Shown here one piece after another: positions 16,563-25,543 of a stretch of DNA of 64,000 nucleotides (positions within the stretch are counted from its first letter, which is position 1; every line of letters starts with the position of its first letter). Made by a program: the position numbers and the translations under genes. Source of the stretch: Amycolatopsis nigrescens CSC17Ta-90 (lineage in GTDB: Bacteria; Actinomycetota; Actinomycetes; Mycobacteriales; Pseudonocardiaceae); contig NZ_ARVW01000001.1 of NCBI RefSeq assembly GCF_000384315.1, positions 8,167,001 through 8,231,000 of the forward strand. Direction: 5' to 3'. Under the pieces are notes generated by a model. It was not told where the DNA came from. It saw only the letters and a list, made by a program, of their open reading frames with translations, and searched no databases.

Positions 16563-18065
16563 GTGATTTCCCGGCTCACCCGCCCCCTGCACCAGGTCGG
16601 GCAGACCGACCGCACGCTGGTCCGGCGCAGTGCGGCGCTGCCGCGTACCCGCGCCGACCAGGTGCTGATGACGCTGAGCAGGTCGGCCAACAAGGGCAGG
16701 CTCTGGTGGGTGGTGGCCGCGCTGCTGGCGAGCAAGAAGGGGCCGACCCGGCGTGGCGCGCTGCGCGGGGTCGCGGCCATCGCCGGCGCCAGTACCAGCT
16801 CGAACCTGGTCGGCAAGCCGCTGTTCCCGCGCCGCCGGCCGGCCGCCGAGGAGGTGCCCGAGCACCGGAGGTTGTCCAAGCGCCCCACCTCCTCGTCCTT
16901 CCCGTCCGGGCATTCGGCCTCCGCCGCCGCCTTCGTCACGGCGGTGGCCATGGAGTCCCCGCTGGTCGGCCTCGCGGTGGCCCCGCTGGCCGCCGCGGTC
17001 GCCTACTCGCGGGTGCACACCGGCGTGCACTGGCCGAGCGACGTGGGCGCCGGTGTGGCGATCGGCGTCGGCGCGGCCGCGCTCACCCAGCACTGGTGGC
17101 CGCTGCATCCGGACGTGCCCGCCTACACCCGGCACGAGGCCGAGGCGCCGGTGATGCGCGACGGCGAGGACATGCTCGCGCTGGTCAACCCCGGCTCGGG
17201 CGTGGAGAGCGCGGACCCGACCGAGGACGTGCGCTACGCCTGGCCGAAGGCGACCCTGATCTACCCGGATCCCAGCATGGACATCCGCACCCAGCTGGAG
17301 CAGGAGATCAAGGCCCGGAGCGGGTCGGTCCGGGCGCTCGGGGTGGCCGGCGGCGACGGCACGGTCGCCGCGGTGGCTTCGGTGGCCGCCGAGCAGGGCC
17401 TGCCGCTGGCGCTAATCCCGGCCGGCACCCTGAACCACTTCGCCCGCGACGTCGGCGTCCGGTCCATGGCGGACGCCGACGAGGCCACCGAGAACGGCAG
17501 CGCCGTCGGCATCGACCTCGGCGAGGTCGAGATCGGCGAGGGAGCGGACACCGTGCGCCGCTGGTTCGTGAACACGGCCAGCCTCGGCGGCTATCCGGAG
17601 ATGGTGCGGCTGCGCGAGAAGCTGCAGCAGCGGCTGCCCAAATGGCCAGCGATGGCGATCGCGCTGGCCCGCTCGCTGCGCCGGGCGCGCCCGCTCGAGG
17701 TGATGCTCAACGGGCATCGCGCCTCGGTCTGGCTGATCTTCCTCGGCAACGGCGCCTACGCCTCCAAGGGGTTCGGCCCGTCGCGGCGCCCGGCCATGGA
17801 CACCGGCATGCTCGACGTGCGGTACCTCCGCGCGGACCTGCCGTACTCCAGGGCCAGGTTCGTGCTGGCGATGCTCACCAACACACTGGAGACCAGCCAC
17901 GTCTACCGGCAGTACGACACCGCCGAGCTCGAGGTGCGGCTGCTGGACGGAAACCGGCGGGTGGCCACCGACGGCGAAGTCGGCCCGCTCGGCAACACCT
18001 TCCGCTTCCGCTCCCGCCCCAGCGCCCTCACCATCTACCGCAACCGCGACCAGCTCGACGCCTGA
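16563..18065 (+). CDS. Bifunctional PAP2 phosphatase / diacylglycerol-kinase-like protein
   Basis: 500 residues and a fusion of two lipid-phosphate domains. Residues about 30-185 are a PAP2 phosphatase with its three motifs: KPLFPRRRP, SSFPSGHSAS and SRVHTGVHWPSDV. Residues about 200-495 are a DagK-type kinase with VAGGDGTVAAV and LIPAGTLNHFARDVG. The asparagine-histidine variant (TLNHF) replaces the usual TGND, as in other PAP2-DagK fusions. The GTG at 16563 is the natural start. It is expected to act at the membrane on undecaprenyl, phosphatidate or inositol lipids; direction and substrate are unknown. It is divergent from pafA. Confidence 0.85.
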   Translation: MISRLTRPLHQVGQTDRTLVRRSAALPRTRADQVLMTLSRSANKGRLWWVVAALLASKKGPTRRGALRGVAAIAGASTSSNLVGKPLFPRRRPAAEEVPEHRRLSKRPTSSSFPSGHSASAAAFVTAVAMESPLVGLAVAPLAAAVAYSRVHTGVHWPSDVGAGVAIGVGAAALTQHWWPLHPDVPAYTRHEAEAPVMRDGEDMLALVNPGSGVESADPTEDVRYAWPKATLIYPDPSMDIRTQLEQEIKARSGSVRALGVAGGDGTVAAVASVAAEQGLPLALIPAGTLNHFARDVGVRSMADADEATENGSAVGIDLGEVEIGEGADTVRRWFVNTASLGGYPEMVRLREKLQQRLPKWPAMAIALARSLRRARPLEVMLNGHRASVWLIFLGNGAYASKGFGPSRRPAMDTGMLDVRYLRADLPYSRARFVLAMLTNTLETSHVYRQYDTAELEVRLLDGNRRVATDGEVGPLGNTFRFRSRPSALTIYRNRDQLDA

Positions 18066-18496
18066 CGAGACCGCGCGTCGGGGTGCAGACGGAAGACGGC
18101 GAACCTGGTCACGTGCGGGCGGATCTCCGCGGCGGCGGCGCCGATCGTGAACGCCAGGTCCGCCGGCTCGAAACCGGCCACCGGCAGGTATCTGGCAACC
18201 ACGACCGCGGCTTCGTCGTCACCGAGTAGCTCCACCCGGTACTCGCCGTCCCGCTCCAGCACGCACCGCCCGGCCGCGAGCAGGTTCCGCACCCAGTCCG
18301 CCCGGCGGCTGTGCGAACACAGGTGCAGCAGCCCGTCGAAGCGGGTGACCGCCACCGGGAACGGCCGGGGCAGCCCGCTGCGCCGGCCCGGCACCGAAGC
18401 CACGCGGACCGCGGGCCGCCCTTCCTCGGCAGGCAGCACCGGGTCCTGCCGGATCTGCTCGATCATCTTCGCGTTCATCGCACGCTGGTCGTCCAC
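18035..18496 (-). CDS. Nitroreductase/F420-dependent oxidoreductase-like protein (Ddn-type fold)
   Basis: 153 residues. The segment PGRRSGLPRPFPV followed later by DWVRNLLAAGRCVLE matches the split-barrel deazaflavin-dependent nitroreductase family (GRRSG...P and W..NL.A motifs). It starts at GTG 18496 and its 3' end overlaps the convergent PAP2-DagK gene by 31 bp. It is divergent from a TetR gene, and an inverted repeat sits between them, so it is probably the TetR target. F420 use is inferred from the family only, and the family match is moderate. Confidence 0.6.
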   Translation of the reverse strand: MDDQRAMNAKMIEQIRQDPVLPAEEGRPAVRVASVPGRRSGLPRPFPVAVTRFDGLLHLCSHSRRADWVRNLLAAGRCVLERDGEYRVELLGDDEAAVVVARYLPVAGFEPADLAFTIGAAAAEIRPHVTRFAVFRLHPDARSRQASSWSRLR

Positions 18497-18519
18497 GACA
18501 ATCTCCCCAAGCTATTCGG

Positions 18520-18533
18520 ACCGGAAGTCCGGT
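18520..18533. promoter_or_regulatory. Palindrome in the reductase/TetR intergenic region (probable operator)
   Basis: ACCGGA-AG-TCCGGT is a perfect 14-bp inverted repeat between the divergent starts at 18496 and 18558/18585. Its right arm abuts a TTGACT -35-like hexamer. This is the usual position for a TetR-family operator acting on both genes. Confidence 0.45.
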
Positions 18534-18584
18534 TGACTCGAGGTACTATACGAACCGATGGTCCACTTAGTCGAGAGGGGTTCC

Positions 18585-19154
18585 GTGTCACCATCCGAAC
18601 GCGCGGACGCCGCGCGCAACCGCCGCGCGATCCTGGCCGCCGCCGACGAGCTCTTCAGCCGGCACGGCGTGCACCACGTGTCCATGAACGACATCGCCAC
18701 GGCCGCCGGCGTCGGCAAGGCCACCCTGTTCCGCCGGTTCACCGACCGCACCGGACTGGTGCAGGCACTGCTCGAACCCCGCGGCACCGAGCTACGCGAC
18801 GCGATACGGACCGGACCGCCGCCGCTGGGACCCGGCGGCACCCCGGCCGAACGCCTGGAAAGCTTCGTCGAGGCGCTCTTCGACTTCGTCTGGCAGAACC
18901 GGCCACTGATCAGGGCACTGGAGAACCTGCGCCCGGACGCCTACTACACCAACGACGTCAGCCGGATCTGGATCGACCACCTGACCGCATGCGTGGCGGC
19001 GGCCGCCCCCGGCCGGGACGCCGAATACCTCGCGCACGCGCTGCTCACCGGCCTGCGCGCGGACATCATCGAGTACCTCGTGCACAACCGGGGAATGACC
19101 AGGCAACGCGTCCTCGACGGCGTGCTGGACCTGACCAGATCCAGCATCGCCTGA
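18585..19154 (+). CDS. TetR-family transcriptional regulator
   Basis: About 189 residues from GTG 18585, which has GAGAGGGG just upstream. An in-frame ATG at 18558, preceded by TATACG five bases before it, is a possible leaderless start. N-terminal HTH: NRRAILAAADELFSRHGVHHVSM ... GVGKATLFRRF, where GKATLFRRF is the TetR recognition helix region. The rest is helical and ends with a C-terminal ligand-binding domain of ordinary length. It likely represses the divergent reductase gene. It converges on prcA with 9 bp between stops. Confidence 0.85.
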   Translation: MSPSERADAARNRRAILAAADELFSRHGVHHVSMNDIATAAGVGKATLFRRFTDRTGLVQALLEPRGTELRDAIRTGPPPLGPGGTPAERLESFVEALFDFVWQNRPLIRALENLRPDAYYTNDVSRIWIDHLTACVAAAAPGRDAEYLAHALLTGLRADIIEYLVHNRGMTRQRVLDGVLDLTRSSIA

Positions 19155-19163
19155 CCGCGGGAG

Positions 19164-19925
19164 TCAGTCCTTGGACTCGTCGCCCTTGTCGTCCTTCTTG
19201 TCGTCTTCGGCCGCGGGCTCGGGAGCGGGCAGCAAAGCCTCCAGTGCCGCACCGGTGATCCGCCGGAACGCCCGGCGAGGCCGGTCCCGCTCCAGCACCG
19301 CGACCTCGAGCTTGATCGGCTCGCCGCCGTTGCTGCCGTTCGCCGCGCCACCGGTCGAGGTCGCGCGCAGCGCACCCACCGCGATCGCCACCCCCGCGCC
19401 CAGCTCGAGATCGGCTTCGTAGGTCTCCTTGAGCTTGGTGTTGATGGTGTCCGCCTGGCCACCCATCACCACGAACCGCGGCTCGTCCCCGATCGACCCG
19501 TCATAGGTCAGCCGGTACAGCTGGTCCTCTTCCGCGCTGGTACCGACCTCGGCGACGCAGATCTCCACCTCGTACGGCTTGAGCTGCTCGGTGAAGATGC
19601 TGCCCAGCGTCGACGCGTACGCGTTGGCCAGCGCGCGGGCGCTGACATCCCGGCGGTCGTACTGGTAGCCCTTCATGTCCGCGTGCCGGATACCGGCGAC
19701 CCGGAGCGTCTCGAACTCGCTGTACCTGCCGACCGCGGCGAAGCCGATCCGGTCATAGATCTCGGAGACCTTGTGCAGCGTGGTGGACGGGTTCTCGGCC
19801 ACGAACAGCACCCCGCCGCGGTACTTCAGCGCGACCACGCTGCGACCCCGCGCGATGCCCTTGCGGGCGAGCTCGGAACGCTCCCGCATCAACTGTTCGG
19901 GAGAGGCATACAGCGGCATCGTCAC
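19164..19925 (-). CDS. prcA: Proteasome alpha subunit
   Basis: 253 residues. The N-terminus ([29 protein letters not shown]) contains the gate residues and H0 helix of actinobacterial alpha subunits. [32 protein letters not shown] is the conserved core, and [11 protein letters not shown] lies mid-protein. The C-terminus is a long acidic/lysine tail ([14 protein letters not shown]). Non-catalytic; seven copies form each outer ring, gate the 20S chamber and dock ARC. The annotated start is GTG with a second ATG two codons on. It follows prcB by 72 bp. Confidence 0.96.
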   Translation of the reverse strand: MTMPLYASPEQLMRERSELARKGIARGRSVVALKYRGGVLFVAENPSTTLHKVSEIYDRIGFAAVGRYSEFETLRVAGIRHADMKGYQYDRRDVSARALANAYASTLGSIFTEQLKPYEVEICVAEVGTSAEEDQLYRLTYDGSIGDEPRFVVMGGQADTINTKLKETYEADLELGAGVAIAVGALRATSTGGAANGSNGGEPIKLEVAVLERDRPRRAFRRITGAALEALLPAPEPAAEDDKKDDKGDESKD

Positions 19926-19997
19926 AGGATTGGCTCCGCTCGGTTCGTCGATCGCACGGTCAAAGAAGTCACAGGGTAGGAACGGGGGCGCACGAGA

Positions 19998-20861
19998 TCA
20001 ACCTCGCCGATGCGCCTGCTCGGAGCGGTCGCGCACGACGGCTTCGGCGACCTCAGCCGCCCGCTCGTCGGGCAGCTCCTGCGCCCCGTGCTCCGCGGTG
20101 ATGGTCACCACGGTGGGGAAGATCCGCCGGACCAGATCGGGACCACCGGTGGCGGTGTCGTCGTCGGCCGCGTCGTACAGGGCCTCCACCGCGCAGCGAA
20201 TCGCCCCGTCCGCGTCCGCATCGGGGTCGTACAGCTTCTTCAGCGCGGACTTGGCGAACAGCGAACCGGAGCCGATGGAGTGGTAGTCCTTCTCCTCGAA
20301 CCGCCCCCCGACCACGTCGAAGGACACGATCCGGCCCGCCTCGCGCGGGTCCGCGGCGTGCACGTCGTACCCGACGAACAGCGGCAACGCGGCGAGCCCT
20401 GCCATCGCCGCGTCCAGATTGCCCTTCACCATGGCGGAAAGCTTGTTCGTCTTACCGTCCAGGGAGAGCGAAACGCCCTCGAGCTTCTCGTAGTGCGCCA
20501 GCTCGACGGCGTAGAGACGCACCATCTCCAGCGCCGGCCCGACACTGCCGGCGATGCCCACCGCCGAGTATTCGTCGGTGACGTACACCTTCACCATGTC
20601 GCGGATCGCGATCATGTTCCCGGCGGTGCCCCGGCGGTCGCCCGCGAGGAGCACACCGCCGTTGAAGGTCATCGCGACGATCGTGGTGCCGTGCGGCACT
20701 TCCGGCACCGCTCGCGACCCCGCCTGCGGTGCGGCGGGATCACGGCGTGAAGGGAGCAGTTCCGGTGCCTGCGCACGAACGAACTCCGAGAATGAGGACG
20801 TCCCAGCCGCCAGGTAGGCGGCGGGCAGCGCGGGACCCAGCCGGCCCGTGGTGTTTTCCAT
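19998..20861 (-). CDS. prcB: Proteasome beta subunit
   Basis: 287 residues. A propeptide of 58 residues ends in VPHG, and autocleavage would expose Thr59 ([11 protein letters not shown]) as the catalytic N-terminal nucleophile. [18 protein letters not shown] holds the Asp/Arg region and [12 protein letters not shown] follows. The inner-ring protease subunit degrades unfolded pupylated proteins. It lies 61 bp downstream of pup and 72 bp upstream of prcA, the standard order pup-prcB-prcA. Confidence 0.96.
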   Translation of the reverse strand: MENTTGRLGPALPAAYLAAGTSSFSEFVRAQAPELLPSRRDPAAPQAGSRAVPEVPHGTTIVAMTFNGGVLLAGDRRGTAGNMIAIRDMVKVYVTDEYSAVGIAGSVGPALEMVRLYAVELAHYEKLEGVSLSLDGKTNKLSAMVKGNLDAAMAGLAALPLFVGYDVHAADPREAGRIVSFDVVGGRFEEKDYHSIGSGSLFAKSALKKLYDPDADADGAIRCAVEALYDAADDDTATGGPDLVRRIFPTVVTITAEHGAQELPDERAAEVAEAVVRDRSEQAHRRG

Positions 20862-20922
20862 ACGTGTTCGTGTTCCCCATCAAGCTCCGACGGACTGAAC
20901 CAGGGTGCAAGCGGCCGCGCCG

Positions 20923-21117
20923 CTACTGGCCGCCCTTCTGCACGTAGGCACGGACGAAGTCCTCCGCGTTCTCTTCGAGCACGTCGTCGATCTCGTCCAA
21001 GATCGTATCCACGTCCTCGCCGAGCTTCTCGCGGCGTTCCTGACCGGCGGCGCCGCCTTCCTCGAACTCGTCCTCGGAGTCGCCGCCGCCATGCTTCTCG
21101 ATCTTTTCCTGAGCCAT
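20923..21117 (-). CDS. pup: Prokaryotic ubiquitin-like protein Pup
   Basis: 64 residues from the second of two adjacent ATGs; GGGAGG sits at better distance for it and the length then equals M. tuberculosis Pup. The sequence is Glu/Asp-rich and disordered, with the ARC-binding helical segment LGEDVDTILDEIDDVLEENAE and the C-terminal YVQKGGQ. The final Gln means Pup is made inactive and must be deamidated to Glu by Dop before PafA can attach it. Lys61 near the end is conserved. The gene is 77 bp downstream of dop. Confidence 0.96.
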   Translation of the reverse strand: MAQEKIEKHGGGDSEDEFEEGGAAGQERREKLGEDVDTILDEIDDVLEENAEDFVRAYVQKGGQ

Positions 21118-21194
21118 CATCGCCTCCCGGTGTGGCCGTTGATCCCTAGCCTACCCAGCCGATCCGACAATCGGTGCCACCACACGACGTGGCG

Positions 21195-22697
21195 CTAGTC
21201 CGAACCGGTCAACGCCTCTACCAGTTCCTCAGCCGTCGCCGAGTCGTCCAGCAACTTGCCCACATGCGCCTTGGTACCCCGCAGCGGCTCCAAGGTGGGG
21301 ATCCGGACCAGGGACTCCCGGCCCACATCGAAGATCACCGAGTCCCAGGACGCGGCCGCGATCGACGCCGCGTACTTCTCCAGCGTGCGGCCGCGGAAGT
21401 AGGCCCTGGTGTCCGACGGCGGGGTGGTGATCGCCGCGCGCACCTCGTCCTCGGTGACCAGCCGCTTCATCGAGCCCCTGGTCACCAGCCGGTTGTACAG
21501 GCCCTTATCCAGCCGCACGTCCGAGTACTGCAGGTCCACCAGGTGCAGCCGCGGGGCCGCCCAGCCGAGCTGGTCCCTGGCCCGGTAGCCCTCGAGCAGC
21601 CGCAGTTTCGCCGGCCAGTCCAGCCGGTCCGCGCACTCCGCGGGGTCACGCGCCAGCGCATCCAGGATCTCGCCCCAGACCCGCAGCACCTCCTTGGAGG
21701 ACTCGTCCGCGCCGACCCGCTCCAGGTGCTCCGCGGCCAGCTCGTGGTAGGCGAACTGAAGGTCAAGGCCGGTGTACTTGCGCCCGTTCGCCAGCGCCAC
21801 CTTGACCTTCAGCGTCGGGTCGTGGCTGATCTGGTGCACCGCGCGCACCGGCTCGTCCAGCTTCAGGTCGTCGAACCGCATCCCGGCCTCGATCATGTCG
21901 AGCACCAGCGCGGTACTGCCGAGCTTGAGGTAGGTGGAGTACTCGGCGAGGTTCGCGTCACCGATGATCACGTGCAGCCGGCGGTACTTGTCCGCGTCCG
22001 CGTGCGGCTCGTCGCGGGTGTTGATGATGCCGCGCTTGAGCGTGGTCTCCAGGCCGACCTCGACCTCGATGTAGTCCGAGCGCTGGGACAGCTGGAAACC
22101 GGCGTCCTCGCCCTGCGGCCCGAGGCCGACCCGCCCGGAGCCGGTCATCACCTGGCGGGACACGAAGAACGGGGTGAGCCCGGCGATCACCGCGGTGAAC
22201 GGGGTGGACCTGGCCATCAGATAGTTCTCGTGGGTGCCGTAGCTGGCGCCCTTGCCGTCCACATTGTTCTTGTACAGCTGCAGGGCCGGCTGGCCGGGCA
22301 CGGTGGCGGCCTTGAGCGCGGCCTCCTCCATCACCCGCTCCCCCGCTTTGTCCCAGATCACCGCGTCCCGCGCGTTGGTAACCTCCGGCGCCGAGTACTC
22401 CGGGTGCGCGTGGTCCACGTACAGCCGCGCGCCGTTGGTCAGGATGACGTTCGCCGCGCCGAGGTCCTCCACGTCCGGATCGTGTCCCGGCCCGCCGGGG
22501 CCGGCCAGGTCGAACCCGCGCGCGTCGCGCAGCGGGGACTCCACTTCGTAGTCCCAGCGCGCCCGGCGCGCCCTCGGGATGTCGGCCGCCGCCGCGTACG
22601 CCAGTACTACCTGTGTCGAGGTGAGCACCGGGTTCGCGGTCGCGTCGCCCGGCACCGCGATGCCGTACTCGACCTCGGTTCCCATGATCCGCCGCAT
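21195..22697 (-). CDS. dop: Pup deamidase / depupylase Dop
   Basis: About 500 residues. Starting at the ATG 22697 puts the catalytic Asp of [15 protein letters not shown] at position 95, as in M. tuberculosis Dop; a GTG three codons upstream (22706) is the alternative. [11 protein letters not shown] is the metal-binding opening. [22 protein letters not shown] and [22 protein letters not shown] are family hallmarks, and the extra Dop loop ([15 protein letters not shown]) distinguishes it from PafA. It deamidates the Pup C-terminal Gln and removes Pup from substrates. First gene of the dop-pup-prcB-prcA set. Confidence 0.96.
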   Translation of the reverse strand: MRRIMGTEVEYGIAVPGDATANPVLTSTQVVLAYAAAADIPRARRARWDYEVESPLRDARGFDLAGPGGPGHDPDVEDLGAANVILTNGARLYVDHAHPEYSAPEVTNARDAVIWDKAGERVMEEAALKAATVPGQPALQLYKNNVDGKGASYGTHENYLMARSTPFTAVIAGLTPFFVSRQVMTGSGRVGLGPQGEDAGFQLSQRSDYIEVEVGLETTLKRGIINTRDEPHADADKYRRLHVIIGDANLAEYSTYLKLGSTALVLDMIEAGMRFDDLKLDEPVRAVHQISHDPTLKVKVALANGRKYTGLDLQFAYHELAAEHLERVGADESSKEVLRVWGEILDALARDPAECADRLDWPAKLRLLEGYRARDQLGWAAPRLHLVDLQYSDVRLDKGLYNRLVTRGSMKRLVTEDEVRAAITTPPSDTRAYFRGRTLEKYAASIAAASWDSVIFDVGRESLVRIPTLEPLRGTKAHVGKLLDDSATAEELVEALTGSD

Positions 22698-22812
22698 GTC
22701 TCCCACCCTACGGGGCGTGAGTGTCGAGGTCTCAAGGCATCCGGGCGGTTACCCGGCGTCGCTCACTTCGTTAGGTACCCAACGTGACATCCGGGCATGC
22801 GACGATGCCCTC

Positions 22813-23325
22813 ATGTCAGCCGGAGACGAGCTCGTCGCCCGTTACGACGCGGCAGGCGCGGTGGTCGGCAAGGCCACCCGTGCCGAGGTCAGGGCCGAGG
22901 GCCTGTGGCACGCGGCCGGGGTGGTGCTGGTCCGATCGGGTGACGGCGAACGCGCCTACGTGCATCTGCGGTCGCCGGACAAGGACATCTACCCCAGCGC
23001 CCACGACTGCTGGGCCGGCGGCGTGGTGGCCGCCGGGGAGACCCCGGCCGAATGCGCCGCCAGGGAACTTGCCGAAGAGCTGGGCATCGAGGGAGCCGTC
23101 CTGCGGCCGCTGTTCATCCACGTGTTCGACCAGCCGCCGGTGCGTTGCCACAACTTCGCCTTCGAGGTGCGCTGGGACGGCCCGATCGTGCATCAGCCCG
23201 AAGAGATCGTGTCCGGGGCGTGGATGCCGATGGCCGAGCTGCGCCGCTGGGCGGACGACCCGGACAGTCCACTGATACCGGATGGCAGGCTGGGCATCCT
23301 GGAATGGTTCCGCCGGTTCGGTTAG
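22813..23325 (+). CDS. NUDIX hydrolase
   Basis: 170 residues. The NUDIX box is complete: GVVAAGETPAECAARELAEELG, with the metal-binding REL.EE helix (about residues 78-99). The N-terminal part (ARYDAAGAVVGKATRAEVR) resembles isopentenyl-diphosphate-isomerase-like NUDIX proteins with the AGAVVG..TR motif. The ATG at 22813 is chosen as the first codon of this N-terminus; the frame is also open upstream into the dop promoter. It likely cleaves a nucleoside or other organic diphosphate. Divergent from dop. Confidence 0.85.
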   Translation: MSAGDELVARYDAAGAVVGKATRAEVRAEGLWHAAGVVLVRSGDGERAYVHLRSPDKDIYPSAHDCWAGGVVAAGETPAECAARELAEELGIEGAVLRPLFIHVFDQPPVRCHNFAFEVRWDGPIVHQPEEIVSGAWMPMAELRRWADDPDSPLIPDGRLGILEWFRRFG

Positions 23326-23372
23326 CCCACCCGTCGCCCGACCACCGCCCCCCAAGGAGGCGCTGCGCGCCG

Positions 23373-24005
23373 CTAGCTCAGTTTGGCGGCGGCGATCGGA
23401 GCCAGCCGCTTCGCGGCGTCCATGGCCCGGCTTTCGGTGCTAGCTGTCACCTGTACAGCGGAAAGAAGCGGGCCTTTCGCCAGCAGCACCGTGCAGGTGG
23501 CCGGCGCACCGGGCACGCAGGACGCGGCCTGAGCGTCGACCCCGGGTGCGGGTGGCAGGTTCATCGGCTTGCCGCCGGTACACCTGATCTTGTCCAGCTG
23601 CCCGCTCGCGGACTCCTCCGGGTACCCGATCACGGCCTGGCCGAGCGCCGATCCGCTGGGGTACTCCCAGTGCGCGGACCGCCGCAGCGCCGGATCGTCG
23701 GCCTTCGGCATGGTGGCCAGGCAGCCGGTCGGGCCGGTCTGCGGCGGAGCCGGGTGCACGCCTTCGCCGGCGACGTCGGCGTTGATCAGTACCGCGCTCG
23801 ACAGTTGCTGTGCGAGCCTGACCTCGGCCGGAGTGGGAGCCGGTGACGGCGGTGGCTGGCTGGACGAAACCGCGACGCCGGCCGGTGCCGACGTGGTCGG
23901 ATCGTCGTAGTAGGTGTCCAGATCGTTTGGCCGATCAGCGCAACCGGTCAGACCGGCCAGTGCGACCGCGGCCAAGCCCCCGACCCATACCCGCCCATGA
24001 CGCAC
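23373..24005 (-). CDS. DUF3558-type lipoprotein
   Basis: 210 residues from GTG 24005, preceded by GGAGGGG. Signal peptide with lipobox GLTGC (lipidation at about Cys22), then a disordered Ser/Pro/Thr linker (residues about 23-65), then a globular domain with four Cys (TGCLATMP, IRCTGG, ASCVPG, ATCTV) that probably form disulphides outside the membrane. The layout resembles DUF3558 lipoproteins of actinobacteria, whose role is unknown. Monocistronic, convergent with the NUDIX gene. Confidence 0.65.
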   Translation of the reverse strand: MRHGRVWVGGLAAVALAGLTGCADRPNDLDTYYDDPTTSAPAGVAVSSSQPPPSPAPTPAEVRLAQQLSSAVLINADVAGEGVHPAPPQTGPTGCLATMPKADDPALRRSAHWEYPSGSALGQAVIGYPEESASGQLDKIRCTGGKPMNLPPAPGVDAQAASCVPGAPATCTVLLAKGPLLSAVQVTASTESRAMDAAKRLAPIAAAKLS

Positions 24006-24084
24006 CGTCTCATCCCCTCCGGTGTCCGCTCGCGTGCCACACCCGGCACGGCGGCCGAGCAGGGGCCGACCCTAACGCAGGCCG

Positions 24085-25020
24085 TCACTGCCAGCGTAGC
24101 GAGGATCGCCGTGCCCAGTAGGAAGATGCCGGTTCCGCGAGCCCGGCCAGCGCTTTCCGATCCTCCTCGCCGAAAACCAGCTCGTCCGCGGCCAGGTTCC
24201 GGTCCAACTGGTCCGCACTGGCCGGTCCGACCAGGACGGTGTCCGCCCACGGCTGGTCGAGTACCGCGGCCACCGCCACCGCGTCCGGCCCGGTCCGGAG
24301 TCGGGCCGCCAGCTCGGCGACCACCGGCGGCGGCTCTACCGCCAGCCGCCCGTTCGCCAGTGTTTCCTTGACCAGGACATGTGCGCCCGCGTCGTGGGCC
24401 TCCGCCAGCGCCGGTCCCACCGAGGGCTCCAGCAGGTTCCAAGTGGACTGGACCGCGGTGAACACCGGCCTGCCACCGGAGCTCAGCTCGAAGGCGCGCC
24501 GCACCACGTCCCGTTGCGCTGGCCCGGAAGTGGAGAAACCCACGCGCACCCCGCGGTCGCCGAGTGCGGCCAGTGCCTCGATCAGCCGCTCGTCGCCGAA
24601 CAGCGGGCTGTCCAGGGTCAGCGAGTGCACCTGGTAGAAGTTGATCTTCGGGCCGAGCAGTTCGCTGCTTTCCGCCCACTGCTGCTCGAACCTGGCCAGC
24701 GAGTGCTCCTTGACCTCGTGCACCTCCGCGTCCAGCCGCCAGTCGCCGACGTAGGAGTACCCCCACTTGCTGGAGACCGTCAGGTCGCGATGTCCGCGAT
24801 CGGCCAACCAGGCGGCCAGGAACTCCTCCGCGTACCCGTAGGACCTCGCTACGTCGACCCAGCGCACACCTGCCCGGTAGGCATCGTCCAGCACCGCGTG
24901 CGTGGCCTGGCGCATCGCCGCCACCGCACGGCCCGCCGGTAACTGCTCGGCCCTGCCCAGGTTGATGTAGGCCGGCCTGCCCAGTGCTGCCAAGCCGAGC
25001 CCGATCCGCGTACGCGCCAT
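24085..25020 (-). CDS. Aldo/keto reductase
   Basis: About 311 residues from ATG 25020, with GGAG upstream; an open frame with a TTG at 25104 lacks a ribosome site. TIM-barrel AKR residues are seen: DVARSYGYAEEFLAAWL (catalytic Asp/Tyr region), VSSKWGY (catalytic Lys) and FYQVHS (His). Cofactor-binding features are near the C-terminus (TVLVGPASADQLDRNL). NADPH-dependent reduction of a carbonyl is expected; the substrate is unknown. The promoter side carries a GTATA-N6-TATAC element that recurs at the promoter of the 115-aa gene behind it, which suggests shared control. Confidence 0.85.
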   Translation of the reverse strand: MARTRIGLGLAALGRPAYINLGRAEQLPAGRAVAAMRQATHAVLDDAYRAGVRWVDVARSYGYAEEFLAAWLADRGHRDLTVSSKWGYSYVGDWRLDAEVHEVKEHSLARFEQQWAESSELLGPKINFYQVHSLTLDSPLFGDERLIEALAALGDRGVRVGFSTSGPAQRDVVRRAFELSSGGRPVFTAVQSTWNLLEPSVGPALAEAHDAGAHVLVKETLANGRLAVEPPPVVAELAARLRTGPDAVAVAAVLDQPWADTVLVGPASADQLDRNLAADELVFGEEDRKALAGLAEPASSYWARRSSLRWQ

Positions 25021-25124
25021 GCTCCGCACGGTACCGCGCCGCAGCGAAGCTTCTGGGATGTCAGTGCGGTTTGTGAGAGCTGCACGTGCGTCGTTAGTGT
25101 CCAAAAGGGAGCGTCAGCAACAAC

Positions 25125-25150
25125 GCCGTGCCGTATAGGTCGTTATACAC
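25125..25150. promoter_or_regulatory. 26-bp repeat, copy 1, with GTATA-N6-TATAC palindrome (probable operator upstream of the reductase)
   Basis: The 16-bp core at 25133-25148 is an inverted repeat (GTATA, six bases, TATAC). The full 26 bp match the copy at 25501-25526 at 24 positions. It lies about 105 bp upstream of the aldo/keto reductase ATG and just downstream of the 115-aa gene stop, so it can serve the reductase promoter. Confidence 0.6.
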
Positions 25151-25152
25151 TC

Positions 25153-25500
25153 TTAGCGTCGCTCGTCCTTGCGACGCAGGATTTCCAGCCATTGCTCGGA
25201 GTTCAGCGCCTGTCGGTGCAGCTTTTCCAGCCTTGCCGCGGGCGCCCGGACGTATCCCTTGCCGAACACCGGGGCGATCTGACGCAGGCTAGCCCCCTGC
25301 TCCCTGGCCGCCAGCAACGTCCAATCCGACGCGTTCGCACAGGCCGTCGACGCCTCGCGCAACTCCCCCAGCAGACCGATCAGCTCATCCGCGCTCAGCT
25401 GGCCGGCGCGAACCGAAAGCGACGTTTCTTCCAGCCAGGCGAGCACGTCGGCCGCGGTGATGGGCGCCCGCGGCCGACTCTCCTCTTCGAGTTCACTCAC
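25153..25500 (-). CDS. Hypothetical 115-aa protein, possible DNA-binding regulator
   Basis: 115 residues beginning at GTG 25500. No domain is recognised with certainty. The sequence is helical, with an acidic N-terminus (SELEEESRPRAPITAADVLAWLEET), a middle stretch LLAAREQGASLRQIAPVFGKGYVRAPAARLEKL that could be a helix-turn-helix (ASLRQIAPVFGKG), and a basic end RRKDERR. The -10-like TATACT lies 7 nt before the GTG inside a palindrome, so the transcript is probably leaderless and autoregulated. The same palindrome stands at the reductase side. A small repressor role is inferred from this context. Confidence 0.6.
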   Translation of the reverse strand: MSELEEESRPRAPITAADVLAWLEETSLSVRAGQLSADELIGLLGELREASTACANASDWTLLAAREQGASLRQIAPVFGKGYVRAPAARLEKLHRQALNSEQWLEILRRKDERR

Positions 25501-25526
25501 GCCGTGCAGTATAGGACGTTATACAC
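25501..25526. promoter_or_regulatory. 26-bp repeat, copy 2, overlapping the promoter of the 115-aa gene (probable operator)
   Basis: Core palindrome GTATA-GGACGT-TATAC at 25509-25524. On the minus strand it contains TATACT, a good -10 hexamer ending 7 nt before the GTG at 25500. It differs from copy 1 at two of 26 positions. A repressor bound here would cover the -10 region. Confidence 0.6.
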
Positions 25527-25543
25527 AACTCGTGGTGACCGAC

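Noticed and set aside
22579..22812. Upstream extension of the NUDIX protein
   Set aside because: The frame is open into dop and its promoter, but the residues are not NUDIX-like and overlap dop by more than 100 bp.
23353..23365. Small hairpin (GGCGC-TGC-GCGCC) as a terminator between the NUDIX and lipoprotein genes
   Set aside because: A 5-bp stem with a 3-nt loop is too weak and likely by chance in this GC-rich sequence.
25125..25526. Transposon or integration-site duplication (26-bp direct repeats)
   Set aside because: No transposase or integrase lies between them, and the internal palindrome and promoter position fit operators better.
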